A stretch of 64,000 bases of DNA from the NCBI GenBank assembly GCA_028873795.1, contig JAPPNP010000070.1:26597-90596 (forward strand), read 5' to 3'. The stretch's first letter is position 1, and each line of letters opens with the position of its first letter. The position numbers and the translations under genes were made by a program. This document shows positions 1 to 11,150 of the stretch, piece by piece. The stretch comes from Chloroflexota bacterium. GTDB taxonomy: Bacteria; Chloroflexota; UBA11872. The notes under the pieces are model-generated. The model saw nothing but the letters and a program-made list of their open reading frames with translations, was not told where the DNA came from and made no database searches.

Positions 1-478
1 CCCAAAAGTCGACCGCGTGCGTGTCGGCGAACTCGGTGGCGGTCAGCGGCGCGTAGCCAAACCAGCCCATGGCCGGAGCGCCGCCGGCGATGAAGCTGAT
101 GTTCAAGAAAATGCCGCCAAACAGATAGACCCAATAGCTGAGCGCGTTCAGCCGCGGAAAGGCGACGTCGCGCGCGCCGATCATCAGCGGTACCAGGAGG
201 TTGAAGAACGCCGCCGAGAGGGGCATCAGCGCCAGGAACACCATGGTCGTGCCGTGCATGGTGAAGAGCTCGGCGAACCGATCCGGATCGACGAGATCGA
301 GCTCCGGCCGCGAAAGCTGCAACCGGATCATCAACGCCTCCACGCCGCCCAGCGCAAAGAACGCCAACGAGGTGACGAAATACAGCACGGCGATGCGCTT
401 GTGATCGACGGTGGTAATCCAACTCCACGCCGTGCCGGCGTAGGTGTTGGGCCGAACGCTGACCGTGGTCGTGGCCAT
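1..478 (-). CDS. ctaD: Cytochrome c oxidase subunit I, N-terminal part (cut by window edge)
   Basis: Catalytic subunit of a heme-copper terminal oxidase in the cytoplasmic membrane, which reduces O2 and pumps protons. Reading the minus strand from the ATG at 478 gives about 159 residues with family motifs: WITTVDHKRIAVLY near residue 20, MHGTTMVFLALMPL near 75, and NLLVPLMIGARDVAFPRLNA just after. Hydrophobic helices alternate with short loops as expected. The gene follows subunit II with a 46-bp gap, the usual ctaC-ctaD order, so the two are probably cotranscribed. The C-terminal three quarters, including the CuB and heme ligands beyond helix II, lie outside the window. Confidence 0.93.
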   Translation of the reverse strand, partial: MATTTVSVRPNTYAGTAWSWITTVDHKRIAVLYFVTSLAFFALGGVEALMIRLQLSRPELDLVDPDRFAELFTMHGTTMVFLALMPLSAAFFNLLVPLMIGARDVAFPRLNALSYWVYLFGGIFLNISFIAGGAPAMGWFGYAPLTATEFADTHAVDFW

Positions 479-524
479 CAGACACTGCTCCGCGGGGACG
501 CCGCCGCGACTCGGCCGCACCGTA

Positions 525-1523
525 TCACTTGAGGCCCATCAGATATTCCGTGAGCGCCTCGATCTCATCTTCGGTGAGCTCACGCGGCAAGATCATCAGA
601 TTGCCGGGCTTCATGTCTCCAGGATCGCGGAGCCAGTGCTCCAGGTCGGTGCGCGTCATGCCCATCGTGTTGGCCGCAATGTGGGCACGGCTGCCGACAT
701 GCGTGAGGTCGGGCCCGATGGTGCCGATGTCAGTGACGCCGCGGATCGTGTGGCACAGCGCGCAGCCGGCCGGCGTCAGCAAGGCTTCGCCGGCCTGCGC
801 CAACTCGCTGGTCGGCGGCACGCGGTCGGTGAGCTGGTGGGCCGCCCAGGCGTCGAACTCGTCGGGCTCTTCCACCACAACCGTGAAACGCATCAAGGCA
901 TGGGCCGTCCCGCAGAATTCGGCGCACTGGCCCTGAAAGGTGCCGGTCTGCTCCGGCAGAATCCGGAAGACGCTCGTGCGGCCGGGAACCATGTCCAACT
1001 TGCCGCGCAAGGCCGGCACCCAGAAGCTGTGCAGCACGTCCTCGCTCTTGATGATGATGGCGGCGGGCTTGCCGACCGGCAGGTGCAGCTCGTTCGCGGT
1101 CACCACGCCCAGATCGGGATAGACGAACTCGAACCACCATTGGTGGCCGATCGCCTCCACGCGCACGGCGTCGTCCTCGGGCTCCTGGGCGTTGGCAAAG
1201 ATGACCGGCACCGTGAACGCCGCCAAGAGGACGACCAGAATGGTGGGGGCGATGGTCCACCCGATTTCGAGCTTGAGGTTGCCGTGGGTCTGCGCCGGCA
1301 GCGTGTCGCCGCGGCGTCGGCGAAAGCGAAAAATCGTGTAGAGCAGCGCACCTTCGACCACGATGAACACGGCGAGACCTGACCAGAAGACCACCATGAA
1401 GAGCCAGTGGGAGGCGCGCGCGGCCTCCGTGGTGGGCTCGAGGACGGTCTGCGGCGTCACGCCGCACGCCGCCAACGCCAGGGCGGCAGTCACGAGGGCC
1501 GCGCTAAGGCTGACCCGCCGCAT
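525..1523 (-). CDS. ctaC: Cytochrome c oxidase subunit II with fused cytochrome c domain (caa3 type)
   Basis: Takes electrons and passes them through CuA to subunit I. From the ATG at 1523 the protein has 332 residues. It opens with a lipoprotein signal (MRRVSLSAALVTAALALAAC, lipid-anchored Cys20), followed by two transmembrane helices, the CuA cupredoxin domain (CAEFCGTAHALM ligand cluster) and a C-terminal class I cytochrome c domain with the heme motif CALCH and a late Met (MKPGNLM). The fused cytochrome c marks it as caa3-type. The frame stays open upstream; ATGs at 1574 and 1586 are alternative starts, but 1523 gives a clean lipoprotein signal. It lies directly before ctaD. Confidence 0.92.
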   Translation of the reverse strand: MRRVSLSAALVTAALALAACGVTPQTVLEPTTEAARASHWLFMVVFWSGLAVFIVVEGALLYTIFRFRRRRGDTLPAQTHGNLKLEIGWTIAPTILVVLLAAFTVPVIFANAQEPEDDAVRVEAIGHQWWFEFVYPDLGVVTANELHLPVGKPAAIIIKSEDVLHSFWVPALRGKLDMVPGRTSVFRILPEQTGTFQGQCAEFCGTAHALMRFTVVVEEPDEFDAWAAHQLTDRVPPTSELAQAGEALLTPAGCALCHTIRGVTDIGTIGPDLTHVGSRAHIAANTMGMTRTDLEHWLRDPGDMKPGNLMILPRELTEDEIEALTEYLMGLK

Positions 1524-2097
1524 GACCCGCTGCGCCGCCCCGGTGGCGCTAGGCCTCAGGTGCGTGCCGTGCATCAGGGCGCGCATGAGGCGCACCGGTT
1601 GTCCAAATGGCAGTTGTGCGTTTGATGAGTAGGCTGGCGGACGCGCCAGATTACCATGAGGGCGGCGGTGATTTGGTGCCCGAACCGACCGACCGCCGCG
1701 AGACCGGCGGACTCGCACGGGACTCGTGAAATCCGCGGCGGCAGGGGGTCGGTGTAGGCGCCGCGCGCTCGCCTTGCCTGCCCTGCGTACTTGGCGGCCG
1801 CGGGCGCCGGAGAGGCAGCCCCAGGCCCGGATTGCCGCGACCTCATCGGTTCTTGACATCGAATTTCGCGCGGTGCTAGCGTGAGTTGAGTCGCCCGCAT
1901 ACTCGACAACGGGCACCCCGGCAACGAACCGGGTCCGCAACTTCACCGCGTTCGCAAAGGTTCGTTGCGCGTCTTGGACCTCGTAGGTATCCCATGCGCG
2001 AGCCATATCATCGGCCCTTGCCACCGTGCCAGGATTTTTCGGCGCCTCGTCGGCGTGGGCGCGCGCCTTGTGGGTCGGGGTCGGGGAGGAACTGGAC
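1524..2097. other. Divergent intergenic region between ctaC and rho
   Basis: About 570 bp separate the oppositely oriented ctaC and rho. The minus-strand frame of ctaC stays open through it, but the encoded residues show no recognisable domain, so I treat it as non-coding. It contains a promoter-like TTGACA (listed separately) and a roughly 200-nt rho leader ending in a good ribosome binding site, GGGGAGGA at 2083-2090, 7 nt before the rho ATG at 2098. No other gene was seen. Confidence 0.55.
1853..1882 (+). promoter_or_regulatory. Putative rho promoter
   Basis: A perfect -35 hexamer TTGACA lies at 1853-1858. The best -10 is weak (TAGCGT, 1877-1882, 18-nt spacer; GCTAGC two bases upstream is an alternative). 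Transcription from here would give a leader of about 200 nt before rho. Long leaders are common where Rho controls its own synthesis, but nothing in the sequence proves that here. Confidence 0.4.
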
Positions 2098-3495
2098 ATG
2101 ATGGACTCCGGTGGCGGCGGCAGTCGCGGCGGGCACAATCGGCGGTCCCGACGCCCAGGACGCGGACGCCGCGGCGGCGGACACGGCCGCCAGCGGAACT
2201 ACGAACTGCAGGAAGATCCGGGCATCGAGTGGGCCGAGCTCGAGGCGCGCTCGATGGACGAGCTGCAAGCCCTGGCCACGGAACTGGGCATTCAGCCCAA
2301 TGGCGAGGTCGATACCACCAAAGAGCAACTGATCAATCTGATCGTCCAGGCGCGCAATGAGCGCGAAGGCTCCCTGTTTCTCGAGGGCGTGCTGGAGATC
2401 GTGGACGAGGGTTACGGATTCCTCCGGCGCGACCCGCACTGGATGCCAAGTCCCGAGGACGTCTATGTCTCCCAGTCGCAGATCCGCCGCTTCAGCCTGC
2501 GCACGGGCGATCTCGTCAGCGGCCAAGTGCGGCCGGCGCGCCAAAACGACCGCTACCACGGGCTGGTGCGCGTGGTGGCCGTCAACGGCCTCGACCCGGA
2601 GCGCGCGCGCAACCGCTTGCTGTTCGAGAAGCTGGTTCCCGTCTTCCCCAATGAGCAGCTGCGACTGGAGCACGCCAAAGCGGAGCTGACGTCCCGCGTC
2701 ATCGACATCGTGTCGCCGATTGGGCGCGGCCAGCGGGGCCTGGTGCTCTCGCCGCCGAAGGCCGGCAAGACGGAGTTGATGAAGCGCGTCGCCCGCTCGG
2801 TTTTGAATAACTACAGCGACGTGCGGGTGATTGTGGCGCTGATCGGCGAACGCCCGGAGGAAGTCACCGATTGGGAGCGCACGGTCGATGGCGCCGAGGT
2901 GATCAGCTCGACGTTTGACGAGCAGCCGCAGAGCCACACGCGGGTCGCCGAGATGACGTCGGCGCGCGCCAAGCGCCAGGTGGAGGGCGGCGAGGACGTG
3001 TTGATTCTGCTGGACAGCATCACGCGACTCACCCGGGCCTACAACCTGGTGCAGCCGTCCAGCGGTCGCACGCTCTCGGGAGGCATCGAGCCGCAAGCCC
3101 TCTATCCGCCCAAGGGATTCTTCGGCGCCGCGCGCAACGTGGACGACGGCGGCAGCCTAACCATCATCGCCTCGTGCCTGATCGAGACCGGCAGCCGCAT
3201 GGACGAGGTGATTTACGAGGAGTTCAAGGGCACCGGCAATTGGGAGCTGATGCTCGACCGGCGCCTGGCCGAGCGCGGCACGTTCCCGGCGGTCGACGTG
3301 TTGCGGTCGGGCACCCGTCGCGTGGAGTTGCTGCTGGCCGACGACGAGCTGAAATACTTCTGGCGGCTGCGGCGGATGCTCAATGCGCTGGACTCGCACG
3401 ACGCCTCAAACTCCACCGAGCTGATGTTCGATCGCATGCGCCGCACGGATAGCAACGCGGCCTTCTTCAAGTCTCTCAGTGAGCAGGGTGGGTAG
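2098..3495 (+). CDS. rho: Transcription termination factor Rho
   Basis: Hexameric RNA-dependent ATPase that releases transcripts from RNA polymerase. The 465-residue protein has a Gly/Arg-rich N-terminus (about 5-35), a Rho N-terminal SAP-like helical region (about 55-85), a cold-shock-like RNA-binding domain (GYGFLRRD near 105), the P-loop [10 protein letters not shown] near 218, Walker [17 protein letters not shown] near 300, and the C-terminal Q/R-loop region [20 protein letters not shown] and [20 protein letters not shown]. The ATG at 2098 is chosen because GGGGAGGA lies 7 nt upstream; a longer in-frame extension to 2026 has no such site. rplI follows 55 bp downstream on the same strand. 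Confidence 0.95.
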   Translation: MMDSGGGGSRGGHNRRSRRPGRGRRGGGHGRQRNYELQEDPGIEWAELEARSMDELQALATELGIQPNGEVDTTKEQLINLIVQARNEREGSLFLEGVLEIVDEGYGFLRRDPHWMPSPEDVYVSQSQIRRFSLRTGDLVSGQVRPARQNDRYHGLVRVVAVNGLDPERARNRLLFEKLVPVFPNEQLRLEHAKAELTSRVIDIVSPIGRGQRGLVLSPPKAGKTELMKRVARSVLNNYSDVRVIVALIGERPEEVTDWERTVDGAEVISSTFDEQPQSHTRVAEMTSARAKRQVEGGEDVLILLDSITRLTRAYNLVQPSSGRTLSGGIEPQALYPPKGFFGAARNVDDGGSLTIIASCLIETGSRMDEVIYEEFKGTGNWELMLDRRLAERGTFPAVDVLRSGTRRVELLLADDELKYFWRLRRMLNALDSHDASNSTELMFDRMRRTDSNAAFFKSLSEQGG

Positions 3496-3550
3496 ATTCG
3501 GCTTATGATCTACGCCGCTTCACATTGCAACGGCTTCGACCGGTCCTGAT

Positions 3551-4087
3551 ATGCCAAACGTCAAAGTAGTGCTGATCAAAGACGTGCCAAGCCTGGGCCA
3601 GATTGGCGATGTCGCCTCCGTGTCGGCCGGCTACGCGCGCAACTTCCTCTTGCCCCGCGGCTTCGCCGTGACCGCCACCGCCAAGCGACTGTCCGACACG
3701 CACTTTCAGCAGGAGCTGGTCGACCGCCGCGAAGCGGCCGCGCGGGCCGAGGCGGAAGGCATCGCCGGCGCGCTGCAGGGCCAGGCCATCACAATTGCGG
3801 TGGTGGTGGGCGGCCAAGGCCGAATGCACGGCCAGATCACGAACCAGGACGTGGCCACGGCGATTCACGAACAACTCGGCGTGGAGATCGACCGCCACAC
3901 CCTGCAGATCGACAGTCCAATCCGGTCGCTGGGCCGCTATCTGCTGCCGATTCGGGTCGCGGCCGGCGTGGAGGCCTCCATCACCCTCGAAGTGACGGAA
4001 TACGAAGAGCCCGAGGAAGAGCCCGAAGAGCCGGAGGACGCCGAGACGAGCGGCGTCGAGGCGGAGGAACTGGACCTCGCGCGCTAG
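3551..4087 (+). CDS. rplI: 50S ribosomal protein bL9
   Basis: Structural protein of the large ribosomal subunit. The 178-residue product begins with the typical bL9 N-domain (VLIKDVPSLGQIGDVASVSA, GYARNFLLPRGFA), a long connecting helix around 40-75, and the C-terminal rRNA-binding domain. It is about 30 residues longer than the usual ~150. The extra length is a Glu-rich tail from about residue 150 (EYEEPEEEPEEPEDAE). The gene sits upstream of dnaB, part of the conserved rpsF-ssb-rpsR-rplI-dnaB order, although rpsF, ssb and rpsR are not in this window. Confidence 0.95.
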   Translation: MPNVKVVLIKDVPSLGQIGDVASVSAGYARNFLLPRGFAVTATAKRLSDTHFQQELVDRREAAARAEAEGIAGALQGQAITIAVVVGGQGRMHGQITNQDVATAIHEQLGVEIDRHTLQIDSPIRSLGRYLLPIRVAAGVEASITLEVTEYEEPEEEPEEPEDAETSGVEAEELDLAR

Positions 4088-4141
4088 CGCCAACCTCCGT
4101 CTTTTTCGTCACTTTCGAGACCACATCTTTCCCCTAGTGAC

Positions 4142-4231
4142 TGTGGACAGATCCTGACTGTTCGTATTATGTATGGTAAGATTCCGGGTGTTGAGTTTTC
4201 CACAGCTCGTGCATGCGCGGGCCTGTGAAAA
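4142..4231. promoter_or_regulatory. dnaB upstream region with DnaA-box-like sites
   Basis: Within the 266-bp gap between rplI and dnaB, three motifs resemble the DnaA box TTATCCACA: TTTTCCACA at 4196-4204 (plus strand, one mismatch), CTGTGGACAG at 4141-4150 (its reverse complement contains TGTCCACAG), and CTGTGAAAAC near 4223-4232 (weaker, minus strand). The intervening sequence is locally AT-rich (TTCGTATTATGTATGGTAAG at 4161-4180), so it could hold a dnaB promoter, but no clean -35/-10 pair stands out. This is a motif match by eye only. Confidence 0.3.
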
Positions 4232-4353
4232 CTCTGCAACGAGCGCCTTCATGCCGCTCTGTGATTGGTTCATGTCCCTGCACCGTCGCGCGCGCCGCGG
4301 GGCATCGGTAAGGTCGCGCCGCGATTGATTGGCGAACGGACGACACTTCTGCT

Positions 4354-5691
4354 GTGACGACTGAAATCGAACGACTGCCGCCCCAGGACCTCGATGCCGA
4401 GCGCGCGGTGCTTGGCAGCCTGTTGATCGACTCGGACGCGGTGAGCGCCATCAGCGGCAAGATCCAGTCCGACGACTTCTACCGCGAGCAGCATCGCGCC
4501 ATCTTCGACGCGGTGAGCAATATCGCCGAGCGCAACGAGCGCTCGGACGCCGTGACGGTGTCGGACGAGCTTCGCAGGTCCGAAAGCCTGGACCTCGCCG
4601 GCGGGCCGCCGTATATCGCCGATCTCATCAACGCGGTGCCCACGGCATTCCACGTGGAGCACTACGCGGACATCGTGCGGCGGGCCGGCATCCTGCGGCG
4701 CGTGATTCAGGCCGCCGGGCAAATGGTGGCCGAGGCCTATCGCGCCGGCGCCGATCCGGACGCCGTGCTGGACCACGCCGAGAGCCTGATCTTCGGCATC
4801 GCCAACGAGATGCGGACCAGCGATTTCGAGCCGCTTCGCGCGATCTTGCACGAGTTCAACGACCAGCTGATGTTTCGGATGCAGCATCGCGGCGTGCTGA
4901 GCGGCGTATCCACGGGCATCAGCCAGCTCGACCGTCTGACGGGTGGGCTGCAGCGCTCGGACTTAATCGTCCTGGCGGCCCGGCCGGGCATGGGGAAGAC
5001 ATCGTTCGCCTTGCAGCTGGCGCTGCAAGCGTGGGAGGACGACAAGGAAATCCCGGTCGGCTTCTTCGCGCTGGAGATGCCGGGGCACCAGCTGGCGCAG
5101 CGCATCGTGAGCCATCGCGCCCGGGTCGACTCGATGCGCATTCGGGACGGCAATCTCAACGACGACGAGCTTCGCCGGACCGTGGCCGCGATGACCGGAT
5201 TGGGCGAGTACTCGATTCTGATTGACGATTCGCCATCCCTGAGCGTGCTCGAGTTGCGGGGCAAGGCGCGGCGCATGCAGTTGGAGCACAGCATCGGCCT
5301 GTTGATCATCGACTACTTGCAGCTGATGAGCTCGGCGGTCTACCGCGATAACCGGGTGCAAGAAATCACCGAGATCACCCGGTCCCTAAAGTCACTGGCC
5401 CGTGAACTCAATATCCCGGTCGTGGCCTGCGCCCAGCTCTCGCGCGCGGTGGAGCAGCGGCCCAACCCCACGCCCCGGTTGTCGGATCTTCGGGAGAGCG
5501 GTTCAATCGAGCAGGATGCTGACGTCGTAATCTTCCTCCACGAGCACGAGCGCGAAGACGAGGTGATCGGAAAGCCCGCGGACCTGCGCCTGACGATTGC
5601 CAAGCAGCGCAATGGGCCGATCGGTGAGCTCGATCTGCGGTTCGTGCGCTCGCATGGCCGATTCGAGGAAGCCCCCGAGCGATCGCTCTAG
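4354..5691 (+). CDS. dnaB: Replicative DNA helicase DnaB
   Basis: Ring-shaped 5'-3' helicase that unwinds DNA at the replication fork. From the GTG at 4354 the protein has 445 residues: an N-terminal DnaB domain (PPQDLDAERAVLGSLLIDSD, residues 8-27), a linker, and a RecA-like C-terminal ATPase with P-loop ARPGMGKTSFALQL near 210, FFALEMPGHQLAQRI, the Walker B LLIIDYLQLM near 312, and the conserved LSDLRESGSIEQDADVV near 378. Length is normal. The operon continues after 20 bp with an alcohol dehydrogenase gene. Confidence 0.96.
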   Translation: MTTEIERLPPQDLDAERAVLGSLLIDSDAVSAISGKIQSDDFYREQHRAIFDAVSNIAERNERSDAVTVSDELRRSESLDLAGGPPYIADLINAVPTAFHVEHYADIVRRAGILRRVIQAAGQMVAEAYRAGADPDAVLDHAESLIFGIANEMRTSDFEPLRAILHEFNDQLMFRMQHRGVLSGVSTGISQLDRLTGGLQRSDLIVLAARPGMGKTSFALQLALQAWEDDKEIPVGFFALEMPGHQLAQRIVSHRARVDSMRIRDGNLNDDELRRTVAAMTGLGEYSILIDDSPSLSVLELRGKARRMQLEHSIGLLIIDYLQLMSSAVYRDNRVQEITEITRSLKSLARELNIPVVACAQLSRAVEQRPNPTPRLSDLRESGSIEQDADVVIFLHEHEREDEVIGKPADLRLTIAKQRNGPIGELDLRFVRSHGRFEEAPERSL

Positions 5692-5711
5692 GGCCGCCAG
5701 AGGAGACCGTC

Positions 5712-6890
5712 ATGGCTGATGTGCCCCAGGGCCGAGACTTTCGCGTGCCGCCGGTGATCCACGTCGGCGAAGGCGCCCTCACGCGGCTGCCGGAAACCCT
5801 GGCCGACCTGGGCATCCACCGCGCGGTGCTGGTGACGGATCGCGTGCTGGCCGCGGGGCCGTGGATGCCCACCTTGCGGGCGTATGCGGCCGAGGCCGAG
5901 GTGGAGCTCACGGTCGACGACGCCCTGACGGCGGAGCCAACGACGGAGGACGTGGACCGCGCCCTGGGACTGATTCGCGGCGGCGATGCCGACGGCGTGA
6001 TCGCGTTCGGGGGCGGCAGCGCCATCGATACCGCCAAATCGGCCGCGATCCTGGCGGGCAACCCGGGCGGGCTGCCCGACTATGAGGGCTACGAGCGGAT
6101 TCCGCGCCCGGGGATTCCGGTGATCGCGATTCCCACGACCGCCGGCACGGGCGCGGAAGTCACGCGGGGCGTGGCGGTGACGGACCCGGTGCGCGACGTG
6201 AAGATGCTGCTGATGAGCGCGCACCTGGTGCCCGCGGCCGCCATCGTCGACCCCGCGCCGACCGTGAGCATGCCGCCGGGGGTGACGGCATCCACGGGGC
6301 TGGACGCGCTAACGCACGCCATCGAGGCCTACGTCTCGCGCAAGAGCTATCCCCTCACCGATGCGCTGGCGATCGACGCCGTCAAGCGGATCGCCGGAGC
6401 GCTGGTGCGGGCCTACACGTGCCCGGACGACCTGGCGGCGCGCGATGCGATGGCGCGGGGCTCGTTGCACGCGGGCATGGCGTTTCACAACTCGTCGGTG
6501 GCGCTGGTGCACGGCATGTCGCGTCCCATCGGCGCGCTGTTTCACGTCCCGCACGGGCTGTCGAACGCCATGCTGCTGCCGGCGGTGATGGCGTTCAGCA
6601 TCCCGGGGGCCGTGGCGCGCTATGCCGACATCGGTCGAGCCATGGACGCGGCCGGTCCCGGCGCGACCGACGAGGAGGCCGCCGCGAGCGCCATGCGGAT
6701 GGTGGAAGAGCTTTGCGCCCAGGTCGAGGTGCCGACGCTCGCCGCGTGGGGCGTCGATCGCGAGGCGTTTCGACGCGCCATGCCCAAGATGGCGCGCGAC
6801 GCGCTGGCGAGCGGCAGTCCGGGCAACAACCCTCGGCTGGCCACCGAGGCCGAGATCGTGGAGCTCTACGAGCAGGTGATCAGCCTTTAG
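5712..6890 (+). CDS. Iron-containing alcohol dehydrogenase
   Basis: Group III (iron-dependent) NAD(P)-linked dehydrogenase, 392 residues, cytoplasmic. Motifs in order: GGGSAIDTAKSAAIL near 97 (nucleotide binding), IPTTAGTGAEVTRG near 138, and the metal-binding region DALTHAIEAYVSRKSYPLTD near 198 with further His ligands in HGMSRPIGALFHVPHG near 265. An AGAGGAGACC ribosome binding site lies just before the ATG at 5712. The substrate cannot be told from sequence: the family covers simple alcohols, butanol, lactaldehyde and 1,3-propanediol. It follows dnaB by 20 bp, but a functional link is unlikely. Confidence 0.88.
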   Translation: MADVPQGRDFRVPPVIHVGEGALTRLPETLADLGIHRAVLVTDRVLAAGPWMPTLRAYAAEAEVELTVDDALTAEPTTEDVDRALGLIRGGDADGVIAFGGGSAIDTAKSAAILAGNPGGLPDYEGYERIPRPGIPVIAIPTTAGTGAEVTRGVAVTDPVRDVKMLLMSAHLVPAAAIVDPAPTVSMPPGVTASTGLDALTHAIEAYVSRKSYPLTDALAIDAVKRIAGALVRAYTCPDDLAARDAMARGSLHAGMAFHNSSVALVHGMSRPIGALFHVPHGLSNAMLLPAVMAFSIPGAVARYADIGRAMDAAGPGATDEEAAASAMRMVEELCAQVEVPTLAAWGVDREAFRRAMPKMARDALASGSPGNNPRLATEAEIVELYEQVISL

Positions 6891-7036
6891 GTAGCTAGTT
6901 TTGGGTTGGCGACCGTGGAGGTCCCGTTGTGGCCCGACAGGCTCACCACGAACGGGACGACCAGTTGGCGGTTGACGAGCGCCGGTAGTTTCCGGCCTCT
7001 GCGGGAATGACGGATTTGCGGCCGGAATGTTGCAAA

Positions 7037-7122
7037 TGTCATTCCGAACGCAGTGAGGAATCTAAGGACGTTGGCGCATGCTCCGCGCCCCTTAGAATCC
7101 TCACCTTCGGCTCGGAATGACA
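7037..7122. repeat. Palindromic repeat, family A copy 1 (86 bp)
   Basis: Long imperfect inverted repeat. The left arm begins TGTCATTCCGAACGCAGTGA and the right arm ends CTTCGGCTCGGAATGACA, with ~31-nt arms around a short centre. Related copies lie at 37291-37373 and 46624-46709. It is non-coding and MITE/REP-like, and sits with other repeats in the 484-bp gap between the dehydrogenase and secA. The same gap also holds a short inverted segment with GTGGCCCGACAGGCTCACCA near 6927-6946. Confidence 0.8.
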
Positions 7123-7163
7123 AGGAGGCAACGCAAGGACCGGGATTCCCGCTCCCCGCGTGC

Positions 7164-7265
7164 GGAGACATTTGCAGAATCCAGCCGGGCTGGGGGATGA
7201 CCGGGCACATCCCGTCCGCCCCCAGATTCAATGACGGGTGGATTCCCGCCTTCGCGGGTATGACG
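7164..7265. repeat. Composite intergenic repeat with GGATTCCCGC hairpin (family B)
   Basis: Begins GAGACATTTGCAGAATCCAG and ends with the hairpin GGATTCCCGCC-TTCGCGGGTATGACG (7240-7265). The same opening and hairpin occur at 31257-31387 and 43919-44057, and the hairpin alone at 28580-28604, 46727-46773 and 49020-49046. This copy has lost the terminal inverted repeat visible at 31257. It is non-coding. Confidence 0.65.
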
Positions 7266-7324
7266 GAAGTCCAACGACCGGCTACGTGGTTGGCGATGCC
7301 ACGGTCAGGCGCCGAATCCGCCGA

Positions 7325-7330
7325 TATACT
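7325..7330 (+). promoter_or_regulatory. Putative -10 element TATACT upstream of secA
   Basis: TATACT lies 50 bp before the secA start. The identical hexamer lies 38 bp before the genes at 25629 and 28728, and upstream of the minus-strand gene ending at 33415. I see no strong -35 match. Confidence 0.35.
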
Positions 7331-7374
7331 CGACTGACATAGCGGCCGCGAGCGGCCGGACTTCTTTTTTCGCC

Positions 7375-10008
<2,634 letters not shown>

Positions 10009-10019
10009 TCCGCCGCGCC

Positions 10020-11148
10020 ATGCCATCCGCCCTCGAAGCCGCCGACGTGCTCCAGTCCGCACGCTCGCTCTGCGACCGCGTGCGTGATTTTCGGGGGCAT
10101 CTTTGACCTGGCGTCCGACGCCGAGCGCCTGGCCGAGCTAGAGGCGCAGATCGCCGAGCCCGAGTTCTGGGGAGACCAGGCTCGGGCCCGCGACACCATG
10201 CGCGAGATTACGCGCCTGAAGTCCCGAATCGAAACGTGGGACGGGCTGGACGCCGCAGCGTCCGAGGTCTTGGAGCTGGCGGAGTTGGCGGACGCCGATG
10301 ACGGCGAGATGCTCGCCGAGGTCGCATCCGAAACATCGGCGCTGACGCAGCGCCTGGATGCGCTCGAGACGCAGCTGCTGCTCGGCGGGGAGTTCGACGC
10401 CCACGACGCCTTTCTCACCATTCAGTCGGGGGCTGGGGGGACCGAGAGCCAAGACTGGGCCGAGATGTTGCTGCGCATGTACTCGCGGTGGTCGGAACGG
10501 CGCAAGTACCGCGCCGCCGTCATCGACGTATCGCCGGGTGAAGAGGCCGGCATCAAGAGCGCCACGCTGCAGATCGAGGGCGACTTTGCCTATGGCTATC
10601 TCAAGGCCGAGCGCGGCGTGCACCGGCTGGTGCGCCAATCGCCGTTCGACGCCGGCAACCGGCGCCACACCTCATTCGCCCGCGTGGACGTGATTCCGGT
10701 GTTGGAAGAGGCCGGCGACATTGAGATCGACCCGGCCGATCTCCGCGTCGAGACGTTCCGGGCCGGGGGCCACGGCGGGCAATACGTCAACAAGACCGAC
10801 TCAGCCGTGCGCATCACGCATCAGCCGTCAGGCATCGTGGTGAGTTCCCAGAACCAACGGTCGCAGCACCAAAACCGCGAGGTTGCGCTGCAGGTGCTGC
10901 GCGCGCGTCTGCTGGAACGGGACCTGGCCGAGCGCGAGGCCGAGCAGGTGCGGCTGCGAGGCGATCTGAAGGCGGTCGACTTCGGCAGCCAGATCCGCTC
11001 GTATGTGCTGCATCCCTACCGCATGGTCAAGGACGTTCGCACCGGTGTGGAGGTGGGCAACGCGCAGGCGGTACTGGACGGCGACCTCGACGTCTTCATC
11101 GACCGATACCTCCGGGAAACGGCGCCCTCGACCGTGGGGCAGCCGTAG
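10020..11148 (+). CDS. prfB: Peptide chain release factor RF2, read through a programmed +1 frameshift
   Basis: Recognises UGA/UAA and releases the finished peptide. Translation starts at the ATG at 10020, 28 codons are read to CTT at 10101-10103, and the next codon in frame is TGA (10104-10106). A +1 slip skips T10104 and continues at GAC 10105 to the stop at 11146, giving about 375 residues. The N-terminal peptide ([14 protein letters not shown]) runs smoothly into [14 protein letters not shown], matching the RF2 N-domain. Later motifs are RF2-type: SPF in [20 protein letters not shown] and the catalytic GGQ in [20 protein letters not shown]. It lies between secA and a metallopeptidase gene, with which it shares a TAGTGATG junction. 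Confidence 0.93.
10093..10106 (+). promoter_or_regulatory. prfB programmed +1 frameshift site
   Basis: GGGGG (10093-10097) acts as an internal Shine-Dalgarno-like element, followed after 3 nt by the slippery codon CTT and in-frame TGA, then C. Layout and spacing match the classical bacterial RF2 site (GGGGG-NNN-CTT-TGA-C). Low RF2 slows UGA decoding and favours the shift, so RF2 controls its own level. Confidence 0.92.
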
Positions 11149-11150
11149 TG

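Noticed and set aside
4088..4353. Chromosome origin (oriC)
   Set aside because: DnaA-box-like motifs exist, but there is no dnaA/dnaN/rpmH neighbourhood, no box cluster beyond three weak sites and no AT-rich unwinding element.
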